Shown here one piece after another: positions 19,477-29,600 of a DNA stretch of 64,000 nucleotides (the stretch's first letter is position 1; each line of letters starts with the position of its first letter). Where the stretch lies: NCBI GenBank assembly GCA_045565695.1, contig JBJLEZ010000001.1, positions 434,001-498,000 on the forward strand, read 5' to 3'. Origin of the DNA: GCA-2690565 sp002457235 (GTDB taxonomy: Bacteria; Verrucomicrobiota; Verrucomicrobiia; Opitutales; Coraliomargaritaceae). Made by a program: the position numbers and the translations under genes. The notes under the pieces were generated by a model. That model was given only the letters and a program-made list of their open reading frames with translations. It was not told where the DNA came from and did not search any database.

Positions 19477-19492
19477 TTAACTGTCTTATAAT
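19464..19492 (+). promoter_or_regulatory. Candidate promoter for tRNA-Trp-secE-nusG
   Basis: TTGGAT and a perfect TATAAT are separated by 17 bp. The -35 lies inside the loop and 3' arm of the tuf terminator hairpin. The position, 55 bp before the tRNA, fits a promoter for the following unit. Confidence 0.45.
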
Positions 19493-19546
19493 TTAAAATA
19501 TTAAAAATTCTTTTTCGTAATTAAAAAAAGCCCGAAACAACTTCAA

Positions 19547-19627
<81 letters not shown>

Positions 19628-19658
19628 TTACCGCTAAAAATACTAAAATTACAAATTT

Positions 19659-19862
19659 ATGAAAAATCCATTTCGCAGTATCCGAGAATTCTTCTCAGAA
19701 ATGATCACTGAGTTAAAAAAAGCATCGTGGCCAACATTTGTCGAATTAAGGGATTCAACGATTGTGGTATTATTGGCAACCGTGCTTTTGGGAACCTTTA
19801 TTGCTTTATCCGATTTTTCACTACTTAACGGAGTAGAATTTTTAACATCACTTGTTCGCTAA
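19659..19862 (+). CDS. secE: Preprotein translocase subunit SecE
   Basis: 67 aa, the short single-span form of SecE. The cytoplasmic amphipathic helix FFSEMITELKKASWPTFVEL precedes one transmembrane helix (about residues 32-52, VVLLATVLLGTFIALS). It sits between tRNA-Trp and nusG, the usual place. It would stabilise the SecY encoded at 44.3 kb. Confidence 0.93.
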   Translation: MKNPFRSIREFFSEMITELKKASWPTFVELRDSTIVVLLATVLLGTFIALSDFSLLNGVEFLTSLVR

Positions 19863-19886
19863 TCTCGCTTTTTCAAAACTCAATTT

Positions 19887-20465
19887 ATGTCAGCTGCTAC
19901 ATCAGTAACCGGACCGCAATGGTTCGCCATCCAGACACTTTCTAATCAAGAGCAGAAAGCTAAACGCTATCTCGATAAATTCATTGAAATTGAAGAGATG
20001 GAAGAACTTGTTTTCGAAGTGCTTATGCCGACCGAGGTTGTCACAGAGGTAAAGAATGGAAAGAAAGCGACCAAAACAAGAAAATTTTACCCAGGCTATA
20101 TCTTTGTAAAGATGCGCCTTTACGATGATGAAGGTAAATTACTACAAAAGCCATGGTACTTTATTCGAGAAGCACAAGGAGTCATTAATTTCGTAGGTGG
20201 GGATAACCCAAGTCCATTGAAAAAAACCGAGATCGATCGTATTCTAAATCAAGTAGAAGATGCAGAAGGAAAAGAAAAACCGAAGATTGAGTACGAAATT
20301 GGTGAAATAGTTAAAGTTAATGATGGGCCATTTATGAATTTGGATGGGAAAATCGAAGAGATTGATCCAGAAAAAGGGAAACTTAAAGTTTCTGTATCTA
20401 TTTTTGGGCGTTACACCCCAGTTGAACTAGAATATTGGCAAATAGAAAGAGCCGAGGAGAATTAA
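19887..20465 (+). CDS. nusG: Transcription termination/antitermination factor NusG
   Basis: 192 aa with an N-terminal NGN domain (WFAIQTLSNQEQKAKRYLDKF, then RKFYPGYIFVKM) and a C-terminal KOW domain (GEIVKVNDGPFMNLDGKIEEI, ending near residue 180). It binds RNA polymerase through the first and Rho or S10 through the second. It lies 24 bp after secE and 6 bp before rplK, so all three are probably one transcript. Confidence 0.96.
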   Translation: MSAATSVTGPQWFAIQTLSNQEQKAKRYLDKFIEIEEMEELVFEVLMPTEVVTEVKNGKKATKTRKFYPGYIFVKMRLYDDEGKLLQKPWYFIREAQGVINFVGGDNPSPLKKTEIDRILNQVEDAEGKEKPKIEYEIGEIVKVNDGPFMNLDGKIEEIDPEKGKLKVSVSIFGRYTPVELEYWQIERAEEN

Positions 20466-20471
20466 TTTATC

Positions 20472-20897
20472 ATGTCTAAAAAAATAATTGGAGAAATTCG
20501 TTTACAATTACCTGCTGGATCTGCGAACCCAGCACCACCAGTTGGACCTGCTTTGGGTGCACAAGGTGTTAACATTATGGGATTTTGTAAGGAGTTTAAT
20601 GCGAAAACTAAAGATCAAGCGGGGATGATTTTGCCAGTAGTGATTACTGTATATGCTGATCGTTCTTTTAGTTTCATCTTAAAGTCCCCCCCTGCAGCAG
20701 TCTTATTGAAGAAAGCAGCTGGTATTGCTAAAGGCTCAGGTGTTCCAAACCGAGACAAAGTGGGTACTGTAACTCGTAAGCAAGTTTTAGAAATCGTTGA
20801 CATCAAACGTAAAGATTTAAATGCCAACGATGACGATCAAGCCTTTCATATCATCGCCGGTACCGCCCGTTCTATGGGACTCGAAATCGCCGACTAA
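20472..20897 (+). CDS. rplK: 50S ribosomal protein L11
   Basis: 141 aa, canonical. The proline-rich N-terminal helix region PAPPVGPALGAQGVNIMGFCK is the thiostrepton/GTPase-centre segment; the C-terminal rRNA-binding domain holds SPPAAVLLKKAAGIAKGSG. It is immediately followed by rplA as in nearly all bacteria. Confidence 0.97.
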   Translation: MSKKIIGEIRLQLPAGSANPAPPVGPALGAQGVNIMGFCKEFNAKTKDQAGMILPVVITVYADRSFSFILKSPPAAVLLKKAAGIAKGSGVPNRDKVGTVTRKQVLEIVDIKRKDLNANDDDQAFHIIAGTARSMGLEIAD

Positions 20898-20933
20898 TTT
20901 ATTAACTAAAAATCAAGGAGAAATATTATTATT

Positions 20934-21635
20934 ATGCTCACCCAGCAAATCAAGGGAAGCAAACGTTACAAAGAAGCTGCCAGTAAAGTTGATTTAACTC
21001 AATCTTACTCACTTCAAGATGCGTCTGCGTTACTGAATACATTACCAAAAGCAAAATTTGACGAAACCGTTGAATTATATGCTCATCTTACCGTAGATCC
21101 CCGAAAGAGTGATCAAATGGTACGTGGCACATTACAGTTGCCTCATGGCAGTGGTAAAACAGTCCGTGTGATTGTCTTTACCGAAAACCCTCAAGAAGCA
21201 CTTGATAACGGAGCGGATGAAGCGGGTCTAGAAGATCTTATCGAGAAAGTAACAGGTGGCTGGACAGACTTTGATGTCGCTTTATCAACCACAAGTGCGA
21301 TGAAAAGTGTTCGTACCGTAGCACGTGTACTAGGACCGAGAGGTTTAATGCCAAATCCGAAATCAGGCACAGTAAGTGATGATATCCCTGCAGCGATTAA
21401 ACTCGTTCAAGCAGGACGTGTAGAATTTAAAATGGATAAAACAGCGAATGTTGCTGTAGTCGTAGGAAAGCGTTCATTTAATGAAGAGCAGATTACAGAA
21501 AATGCAGAAGCTGCAATCAAAGCCTTAGTTGAAGCTAAGCCTTCATCTATTGCAGGGCCATTCTTGAAAAGTTTAACCTTAAGTGCAACTATGAGCCCAG
21601 GTATTAGCCTAGATACAGCACCTTACATCAAATAA
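20934..21635 (+). CDS. rplA: 50S ribosomal protein L1
   Basis: 233 aa, forms the mobile L1 stalk at the E site. VARVLGPRGLMPNPKSGTV is the signature. AAGG-type AAGGAG lies about 15 bases upstream of the ATG, an unusually long spacing, and the start itself is in an ATTATTATG context. L1 classically represses its own operon; no obvious L1-like target was noticed. Confidence 0.97.
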   Translation: MLTQQIKGSKRYKEAASKVDLTQSYSLQDASALLNTLPKAKFDETVELYAHLTVDPRKSDQMVRGTLQLPHGSGKTVRVIVFTENPQEALDNGADEAGLEDLIEKVTGGWTDFDVALSTTSAMKSVRTVARVLGPRGLMPNPKSGTVSDDIPAAIKLVQAGRVEFKMDKTANVAVVVGKRSFNEEQITENAEAAIKALVEAKPSSIAGPFLKSLTLSATMSPGISLDTAPYIK

Positions 21636-21656
21636 AAACCAGAAGATAGTAAGCAT

Positions 21657-22181
21657 ATGAGACTTGAAAAAAAATATTTAACAGAAGAAGTAAAAACACA
21701 CTTAGATAAATCAGACTATGTGTATTTAACTAATTACGAGCGAATCACCGTTGATGAAATCGCTGAGTTGAGAGGGCAATTGGCCGAGCATGATGCAGAA
21801 TTTCATGTGGTGAAAAATACCTTACTCAATGTTGTCGCGAAAGAGCGCTCATTACCCGATCTTGGAGATCACTTAGCGGGTCCTACAGCAATAATCGTAG
21901 GTGGTAACAATCCATCAGGTGTAGCAAAAATTGTTTTTGATTTCTTCAAAAAGAAAGAAAAAGTAGAGCTTAAAGCCGGAGTCTTGAACGACCGTGCTTT
22001 ATCTAAAGATGAAATTGAGGCACTTTCTAAACTTCCAGGACTCGAAGTTCTTCGTGCCCAGTTGCTTGGATTACTTACACAACCAAGTACTGGTTTTGTT
22101 CGTATTATTAATGCAGTACCACAAGGACTTGTGAATGTATTGCAGGCAAAAGTTCGAGAAGAAGGAGGCAATAACGCATAA
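21657..22181 (+). CDS. rplJ: 50S ribosomal protein L10
   Basis: 174 aa stalk base protein. The N-terminal domain (MRLEKKYLTEEVKTHLDKSDYVYL) and VKNTLLNVVAKE contact 23S rRNA; the C-terminal helix binds L7/L12 dimers. Only 21 bp separate it from rplA, so the long L10-binding leader found upstream of rplJ in E. coli and Bacillus is absent here. The structured region lies downstream, before rplL, instead. Confidence 0.95.
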   Translation: MRLEKKYLTEEVKTHLDKSDYVYLTNYERITVDEIAELRGQLAEHDAEFHVVKNTLLNVVAKERSLPDLGDHLAGPTAIIVGGNNPSGVAKIVFDFFKKKEKVELKAGVLNDRALSKDEIEALSKLPGLEVLRAQLLGLLTQPSTGFVRIINAVPQGLVNVLQAKVREEGGNNA

Positions 22182-22239
22182 AATTTTTATAGTCCTCATA
22201 TTCGGGGAAAATAAACAAACAAATAAATCTTAATAATCC

Positions 22240-22287
22240 GATTAGGGGGAAATTCTCCTTAAATACTCTGAATAAAGAGTGCTAATC
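22240..22287 (+). promoter_or_regulatory. Predicted three-way-junction RNA between rplJ and rplL
   Basis: GATTAG (22240-22245) pairs with CTAATC (22282-22287). Inside are two hairpins: GGGGA/TCTCC (22246-22258, one G-U) and ACTCT/AGAGT (22265-22280, six-base loop). The 125-nt spacer is the only long gap between rplK and rplL. A role in setting L7/L12 excess or in autoregulation is inference. Confidence 0.4.
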
Positions 22288-22306
22288 AATTGAAAGGTAA
22301 AAAAAC

Positions 22307-22696
22307 ATGTCAGATATAACAAAAGATCAAGTAATCGATTGGCTCAGCAACCAAACAGTATTGGAAGTTGCCGATCTCGTTAAAGAACTCGAAGAGAAGT
22401 GGGGCGTTAGTGCTGCTGCTCCTGTTGCTGTTGCTGCCGCCGGTGGTGCTGCTGTTGGTGGAGGCGAAGCCGCTGCTGAAGAAAAAGACGAGTTTGATGT
22501 CATTCTAACTGAAGCTGGAGCTAACAAAATTGCTGCGATTAAGGAAGTCCGTGCCATTACAGGCTTAGGTCTTAAAGAAGCAAAAGAGTTAGTTGAAGGT
22601 GCACCAAAACCAGTTAAAGAAGGTGTGGCAAAAGACGAAGCTGAAGAGATCAAAAAGAAACTAGAAGCTGCTGGTTCTAAAGCAGAATTAAAGTAA
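22307..22696 (+). CDS. rplL: 50S ribosomal protein L7/L12
   Basis: 129 aa stalk protein present in several copies per ribosome. The N-terminal dimerisation helix is residues 1-30, an Ala/Gly hinge follows (about 34-58, AAPVAVAAAGGAAVGGGEAA), then the factor-binding C-terminal domain (EFDVILTEAGANKIAAIKEVR, GLGLKEAKELVEGAPKPVKEG). GAAAGGT lies upstream of the ATG. Canonical. Confidence 0.97.
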   Translation: MSDITKDQVIDWLSNQTVLEVADLVKELEEKWGVSAAAPVAVAAAGGAAVGGGEAAAEEKDEFDVILTEAGANKIAAIKEVRAITGLGLKEAKELVEGAPKPVKEGVAKDEAEEIKKKLEAAGSKAELK

Positions 22697-22746
22697 TCTT
22701 TAATCCAAATAAACGATATTAATACTATCTTATAATTTCAACGATT

Positions 22747-22791
22747 AGGCGACTTCCTCAGTCAAACGAGGAAGATCGCCTTGTTGTTTTT
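22747..22791 (+). terminator. Attenuator-type hairpin between rplL and rpoB
   Basis: AGGCGA plus CTTCCTC pair with GAGGAAG plus TCGCCT (13 bp, one bulged A, 8-base loop), followed by a T-rich tail TTGTTGTTTTT. It sits 50 nt after rplL. A partial terminator here would lower rpoBC relative to the ribosomal genes, as known in E. coli. Confidence 0.75.
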
Positions 22792-22856
22792 CTCAAAATA
22801 TTCCAACTGAAATCAATTCAAATAATTTTCAAAAAACTAATAACTGACTAACGACT

Positions 22857-25800
22857 ATGTCTTCTCGCAAAAATTTCGGTCAACTCAAGGAAGTGATTCA
22901 ACCACCCAATCTGATTGAGAATCAAATCCAATCATTCAATGAATTTTTACAAATGGATGCTGCTCCTACTCAGCGTAAGCCTGTGGGACTTGAAGCAGTA
23001 TTCTCTGAAGTCTTTCCTATTGAAAGTTATGATGGACGTAGCCATTTGGAGTACGTGAGCTATAACGTCACTCCGCCTGCAATGTCAGAAATAGAAGCAA
23101 TACGAGAAGGCTTAACTTATTCGGTAGCACTTTATGTTAAACTCCGTTTGCGAGAAGGAGAAAACATTAAAGACGAAGAAATCTTTTTTGGCGAATTCCC
23201 GATGATTTCTGAGAGGGGTTCATTTATTATTAATGGAGCAGAGCGAGTAGTTGTTAGCCAATTGCACCGTTCACCAGGTATTGCTTTTGAAGAATCCGTT
23301 CATACCAGTGGTAAAATTTTGCACGCCTACCGTATCATTCCAGATCGAGGTACATGGCTAGAGGTACAATTCGATCAAAATGACCTTCTCTATGTTTATT
23401 TAGACCGTCGCCGTAGAAGAAGAAAATTTTTATTAACGACTCTATTGAGAGCCATGGGTTACAGTTCAGATTCTGAGATTCTCAACTTGTTCTATAACCT
23501 AGAAGAAATCTCAGTGGCCAATGCACTTAAACTAGAAACCGTTTCAAATTTTATTCTTACAGAAGACATTGTTGATGCAGATGAAGGTGTTGTTTTAGCT
23601 AGAGCCTTTGAGCCTTTGACAAAAACTATCATTCGCTCATTTGCCAAAGCAGGTTTGAAAAAAGTTTTAGCGATTGATACTTCTGTTGATGACGGTGCAA
23701 TTATTCGTTGCTTGAAAAAAGACCCAACGCAGAACGAAGAAGAAGCGTTGAAAGATATTTACAAACGCCTAAGACCTGGCGAACCGCCAACAACAGCAAA
23801 TGCTAAAGCATTGCTCAAACGTCTCTTCCAAGACCCAAGACGTTATGATTTAGGGCGAGTCGGCCGTTATAAGCTTAACCAAAAACTTAAGATCGATATT
23901 GATCTTGATTTCCGTGTGGTCTGTGCTGAGGACATTGTACAAGCGACTAAGTATTTAACTCGACTCAAAAGAGGCGAAGGAACTTTAGATGATATTGATC
24001 ACTTAGGCAGTCGCCGTGTTCGTACTGTTGGAGAGCTTCTTGCAAACCAGTGCCGTATCGGATTAGCGCGAACAGAGCGTCTCGTCAAAGAGCGTATGAC
24101 TTTATATGATCAAAGTGTGGATTCAATTACACCACAGAAATTGATTAATCCAAAGGCTTTGAGTACTGTGATTCGTGATTTCTTTGCGCGAAGTCAGCTT
24201 TCTCAATTCATGGACCAAATCAATCCATTAGCTGAATTGACACATAAACGTCGTCTATCCGCTCTTGGGCCCGGTGGTCTGAATCGTGAACGTGCTGGTT
24301 TTGAAGTGCGTGACGTTCACCCATCACACTACGGACGAATTTGCCCAATTGAGACCCCTGAAGGTCCGAATATTGGTTTGATAAATTCACTCAGTCTTTA
24401 CTCTCGAATTAATGAATTTGGCTTCATTGAAACACCATATCGAAAAGTGGTTAACGGGAAAGTATTGGATGATATTGAATATCTAAATGCCGACCAAGAA
24501 GAACCGTTCATGATCGCCCAAGCAAATTCAGAAATTGATGCTAAAGGTATGCTAACTGGACGAGTCACTTGTCGAAATCAAGATGAGGTTTTAGAATTAT
24601 CCGCAAAAGAAGTTGACTATATGGATGTGTCACCAAAACAACTTGTTTCAGTGGCAGCCGGTCTTATTCCTTTCTTAGAACATGATGATGCGAATCGTGC
24701 TTTGATGGGTTCTAACATGCAACGTCAAGGTGTGCCTCTTTTACAATCTGAAGCACCTTTCGTGGGTACTGGAATCGAAAATCGTGTAGCGATTGATTCT
24801 AAGACAGTAGAAATTGCTTCGATTAATGGAATCATTGCCTCAGTCGATGCAAATCAAATTATTTTAACAAAAGACGGTAACTTACCTTCAAAAATACATG
24901 ATATCCAAACCGATGATAAGAAAGATATCTATGTGTATAATTTAAGAAAGTTTATGCGTTCTAATGCAGGTACATGCTTCAATCAAAAGCCGATTGTCGT
25001 TAAAGGACAGCCAGTCAAAAAGGGAGAAGTTATCGCCGATGGTGCTTCAACCGATAAGGGTGATTTAGCGATTGGTCGAAACATCCTTGTCGCTTTCATG
25101 CCATGGAATGGTTATAATTTTGAAGATGCGATTTTGATCTCAGAAAAGATCGTTAAAGAAGATATCTTTACTTCAATTCACATTGATGAATTTGAAGTGA
25201 CCGCTCGTGATACGAAATTAGGACCTGAAGAAATCACTCGTGATATTCCAAATGTCGGAGAAGAAGCATTAAAAGACCTTAATCACGATGGCGTGATTCG
25301 AGTCGGTGCGGAAGTCAAACCAGGGGATATTCTAGTCGGTAAGATAACACCAAAATCTGAAACAGAATTAGCTCCTGAAGAAAAACTACTACGTGCGATC
25401 TTTGGTGAAAAGGCTGCTGATGTTAAAGACACATCACTCGTTGTTCCATCAGGCATTCGTGGTATTATTATGGATGTCAAAGTATCTGCTCGAGTGGATG
25501 GCGAATCAGAACAAATGTCTGCTTCAGATAAACGTAGAATGATCAAAAAGATCAATGAAGAGTATCGTTCACAAAGTGATCGCTTACGAGAAGACCTAAC
25601 AGAAGCATTATCCAATATTCTTCTTGGGGAAAAGATTCCTCTCGATGTGAAAAACAGCGAGACGGATGAGATTATCATTCCTGCCAATCGCAAGATCACA
25701 AAAACATTACTACGTCGCTTAGCTGCAGTTTCTAAATTTATCGAAATCGATCCTTCTCCAGTTCGCATTAAGATCATGGAGATCGTGGAAAATTACCAAG

Positions 25801-26648
25801 GTAAATTTGATGAGCTAGATTACGAGAAAGAGCGTAAGATCGAAGGTGTAGAAACTGGAGAAGACGCAGATCAAGGTGTCGTAAAGAGCGTAAAAGTATA
25901 CATTGCTAAAAAGCGTAAAATGCAAGTCGGTGATAAGATGGCTGGACGACATGGTAATAAAGGTGTTGTCGCAAAGATTGTTGCTGAAGAAGATATGCCT
26001 CACCTAGAGGATGGAACACCAGTTGAAATTTGTTTGAATCCTCTTGGAGTTCCTTCGCGAATGAATGTAGGACAAGTTTTGGAAACCCATTTGGGCTGGG
26101 CCTGTAAGAAACTCGGACTCACTGTGGCGACTCCAATTTTTGACGGTATTTCAGAAGCTCGAGTTCGTGAGTATTTAGAAGAAGCAAGTCTACCTAAGAC
26201 AGGTAAAAGTGTTTTGTATGATGGTCGTTCTGGAGAAAAGATTCACCAAGAAGTTGTGGTTGGTTACATGTACATGTTGAAGTTAAACCACTTAGTGGCC
26301 TCTAAGATTCACGCACGTGCTGTTGGACCTTACAGCTTGATCACACAGCAACCACTTGGGGGTAAAGCCCAATATGGTGGTCAGCGATTCGGAGAGATGG
26401 AGGTCTGGGCCCTAGAAGCTTATGGTGCTGCTTACACCTTACAGGAATTGTTAACCGTCAAATCGGATGATGTTACTGGTAGAACACGTATTTATGAATC
26501 TCTTGTTAAAGGAGATAACAGCTTGAATGCGGGTACACCTCAATCATTCAATGTTTTGATGAAGGAAATCCAAAGTTTATGTTTAGATGTCCGTTTGGAA
26601 TCTCAAGGTAAATTTGAATTAGGAAGTGGCATAGCCGATCAAGGATAA
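22857..26648 (+). CDS. rpoB: RNA polymerase beta subunit
   Basis: 1263 aa. The rifampicin region (about residues 441-510) reads SQLSQFMDQINPLAELTHKRRLSALGPGG with the usual Asp, His and Ser, so it is of the sensitive type. IETPEGPNIGLINSL follows. The catalytic-side and C-terminal blocks KMAGRHGNKGVV and GGQRFGEMEVWALEAYGAAYTL are present. It is complete and followed by rpoC after 26 bp. Confidence 0.98.
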   Translation: MSSRKNFGQLKEVIQPPNLIENQIQSFNEFLQMDAAPTQRKPVGLEAVFSEVFPIESYDGRSHLEYVSYNVTPPAMSEIEAIREGLTYSVALYVKLRLREGENIKDEEIFFGEFPMISERGSFIINGAERVVVSQLHRSPGIAFEESVHTSGKILHAYRIIPDRGTWLEVQFDQNDLLYVYLDRRRRRRKFLLTTLLRAMGYSSDSEILNLFYNLEEISVANALKLETVSNFILTEDIVDADEGVVLARAFEPLTKTIIRSFAKAGLKKVLAIDTSVDDGAIIRCLKKDPTQNEEEALKDIYKRLRPGEPPTTANAKALLKRLFQDPRRYDLGRVGRYKLNQKLKIDIDLDFRVVCAEDIVQATKYLTRLKRGEGTLDDIDHLGSRRVRTVGELLANQCRIGLARTERLVKERMTLYDQSVDSITPQKLINPKALSTVIRDFFARSQLSQFMDQINPLAELTHKRRLSALGPGGLNRERAGFEVRDVHPSHYGRICPIETPEGPNIGLINSLSLYSRINEFGFIETPYRKVVNGKVLDDIEYLNADQEEPFMIAQANSEIDAKGMLTGRVTCRNQDEVLELSAKEVDYMDVSPKQLVSVAAGLIPFLEHDDANRALMGSNMQRQGVPLLQSEAPFVGTGIENRVAIDSKTVEIASINGIIASVDANQIILTKDGNLPSKIHDIQTDDKKDIYVYNLRKFMRSNAGTCFNQKPIVVKGQPVKKGEVIADGASTDKGDLAIGRNILVAFMPWNGYNFEDAILISEKIVKEDIFTSIHIDEFEVTARDTKLGPEEITRDIPNVGEEALKDLNHDGVIRVGAEVKPGDILVGKITPKSETELAPEEKLLRAIFGEKAADVKDTSLVVPSGIRGIIMDVKVSARVDGESEQMSASDKRRMIKKINEEYRSQSDRLREDLTEALSNILLGEKIPLDVKNSETDEIIIPANRKITKTLLRRLAAVSKFIEIDPSPVRIKIMEIVENYQGKFDELDYEKERKIEGVETGEDADQGVVKSVKVYIAKKRKMQVGDKMAGRHGNKGVVAKIVAEEDMPHLEDGTPVEICLNPLGVPSRMNVGQVLETHLGWACKKLGLTVATPIFDGISEARVREYLEEASLPKTGKSVLYDGRSGEKIHQEVVVGYMYMLKLNHLVASKIHARAVGPYSLITQQPLGGKAQYGGQRFGEMEVWALEAYGAAYTLQELLTVKSDDVTGRTRIYESLVKGDNSLNAGTPQSFNVLMKEIQSLCLDVRLESQGKFELGSGIADQG

Positions 26649-26674
26649 GTAATAACCATTAATTTTTTAAAAAT

Positions 26675-29600
26675 ATGAGTACAGAAGTCGCACGAGATAT
26701 ATTAGGTTACGAAGCAACAAAAGCGTTTGATCATGTTAAAATCACAGTCGCTTCTCCTGAAGCCATTCGTGATTGGTCGAGAGGGGAAGTGAAAAACCCT
26801 GAGACGATTAATTATCGTACGTTTAAGCCCGAGCCAGGTGGTTTATTTTGTCAGCGTATATTTGGTCCAGTAAGGGATTACGAATGTGCGTGTGGAAAAT
26901 ATAAGCGTATTAAGTACAAAGGGGTTATTTGTGACCGTTGTGGAGTTGAGGTGACTGTTTCACGTGTTCGCCGTGACCGCATGGGGCATATTGAATTAGC
27001 AGTTCCAGTTTCACACATTTGGTTCTTAAAGAGTATGCCAAGTCGTTTAGGTCTATTACTCGATATCACTGCGAGAAATTTAGAACGTGTTATTTATTAT
27101 GAAAACTACTTGGTGATTGATCCAGGTAAGACACCCCTTGAAGAACGCCAGTTATTAACTGAGCAGGAATATCTTCAAGCACAAGACGAGTACGGTGAAG
27201 ATTCATTTGTTGCTGGAATGGGCGCTGAAGCAGTTCGTGATGCACTTAAGCGTGTTGACTTACAAGCAACAGTCATCGAATTGAATGAGCAAATGCATGC
27301 GACTCGTTCGAAGCAGATCAAAAAGAAAGTTTCAAAACGATTAAAAACTATCCAAGGTTTCATCAGTTCAGGGTCTAGTCCAGATTGGATGGTTCTTGAA
27401 GCATTGCCTGTAGTACCACCAGACCTTAGACCACTTGTGCCTCTCGAAGGCGGACGTTTTGCTACATCTGATTTGAACGACTTATACCGTCGTGTGATCA
27501 ATCGTAATAACCGTCTAAAAAATCTTTTACAGTTGAAAACGCCTGACGTGATTATTCACAATGAAAAGCGTATGCTTCAAGAAGCTGTGGATGCCTTATT
27601 TGATAATGGTCGCCATGGTCGTGCGGTGACAGGTGCAGGCAATCGTCCTTTAAAATCACTTTCAGATATGCTGAAGGGTAAGCAAGGTCGTTTCCGTCAA
27701 AACCTTCTTGGTAAACGTGTGGATTACTCAGGACGTTCGGTTATTGTTACAGGTCCAGAGCTTAAGCTCAATCAATGTGGTTTGCCTAAGAAAATGGCAT
27801 TGGTTTTATTTGAACCTTTTATTATTCGTCGTCTAAAAGAACTTGGATTCGTACACACTGTACGTGGTGCTCGTAAGATGATTGAAAAACAGTCACCAGA
27901 AGTTTGGGACATTTTAGAAGAAGTCACAAAAGGGCATCCAGTTCTTTTGAATCGTGCTCCAACTCTGCACCGTTTATCGATCCAAGCTTTCGAGCCAGTA
28001 CTGATTGAAGGTGATGCGATTCGTGTTCACCCACTCGTCTGTACTGCTTACAATGCTGACTTTGATGGAGACCAAATGGCGGTTCACGTTCCTTTATCTT
28101 TGGAAGCGGTCATGGAAGCTAAGACTTTGATGATGGCTACACACAATATCTTTTCGCCCTCTAGCGGAAAGCCAATTTTAACTCCTTCACAAGATATTGT
28201 TTTAGGGTCTTATTTCTTAACCTGTGAGCCAAGATATAAAGCACCTAAAGGCAAACGTTTGCCATTGATCGTTGATAAAGACGAGCTCGACACAGCTGTT
28301 GCTGACGGCGCTCTAGATGTCAAAGATTGGATTAATTTCATTAACCCCGATTTTGGTAACGAAACGACTTCTTACGGTAATTCAAATGATAAAGTTATCT
28401 GCACGACTGTAGGGCGTGTTATTTTTAATACAATTTGGCCTGAAGAATTAGGATTTATCAATTTTCCAGTAGCGAAAGGCAAGTTAGGGGATATCATTTT
28501 AGAAACCTACCGAAAGGTCGGCAAAGCTGAAACAGTTAAGACACTCGATGTCTTGAAAGATGTTGGCTTTAAAATCGCAACTAAAGCAGGTGTTTCCATC
28601 GGTATTGATGACATGATCATCCCTGAATCAAAACCAGCGATCGTCAAACAAGCACGTAAGAAAATTGACGAAGTTGAGGGTCAGTACAAAAAAGGTATCA
28701 TCACCGAAGGAGAGCGATACAACAAAATCATCGATATTTGGACGGGTACAACGGACGAAATCGCCAAAGCAGTATTCGATGAGTTGAAAGAAAATTCCGG
28801 ACAAGAAGCCATGAACCCTGTGTTCTTAATGATGGATTCAGGTGCTCGTGGTAACAAACAACAAGTTAGACAGTTGTGCGGTACTCGTGGATTGATGGCT
28901 AAACCATCAGGTGAAATTATCGAACGTCCAATTCTTTCTTCATTCCGTGAAGGTTTATCAGTCTTAGAATACTTCATCTCTACTCACGGTGCACGTAAAG
29001 GACTAGCCGATACCGCTTTGAAAACTGCGGATGCTGGTTATATGACTCGTAAGCTTTGTGATGTGGCTATGGATTGCATCGTTGAAGCCTATGATGATCA
29101 AAACCGCACTGGTATTTGGAAGTATGCTATTTACGAAGGTGATGACGAAATCGTCAGCTTGTTCGACCGAATCGTGGGACGTTGCTCTTCAAATGACATT
29201 AAGAATCCTTTAAACCCAGATGAAATCATTGTTAAAAATGGCGAAATCATCACGGAGGAGATAGCGCATAAGATCGATGAAGTCGGTATTGAGAAAGTTA
29301 AAGTACTTTCTTCTCTGACAACCCGTAAGAAGATTGGAATTACAGCCCTTGAATACGGTATCAATCCAGCGACCAACTCAATGGTTGAGCGAGGTGCCTC
29401 AGTCGGTATCATTGCTGCACAATCAATTGGTGAGCCAGGAACACAATTGACCATGCGTACTTTCCACATTGGTGGTATTGCGAGTGGTGTTTTCAAGAAT
29501 CCTGAAATCAAAGTTCGTACTGGCGGTACTGTTCAGTATAAAAATTTAAGAATCGTTCAAACGATTGATGGTGCAAGTATCGTACTTAATAAGACAGGCT

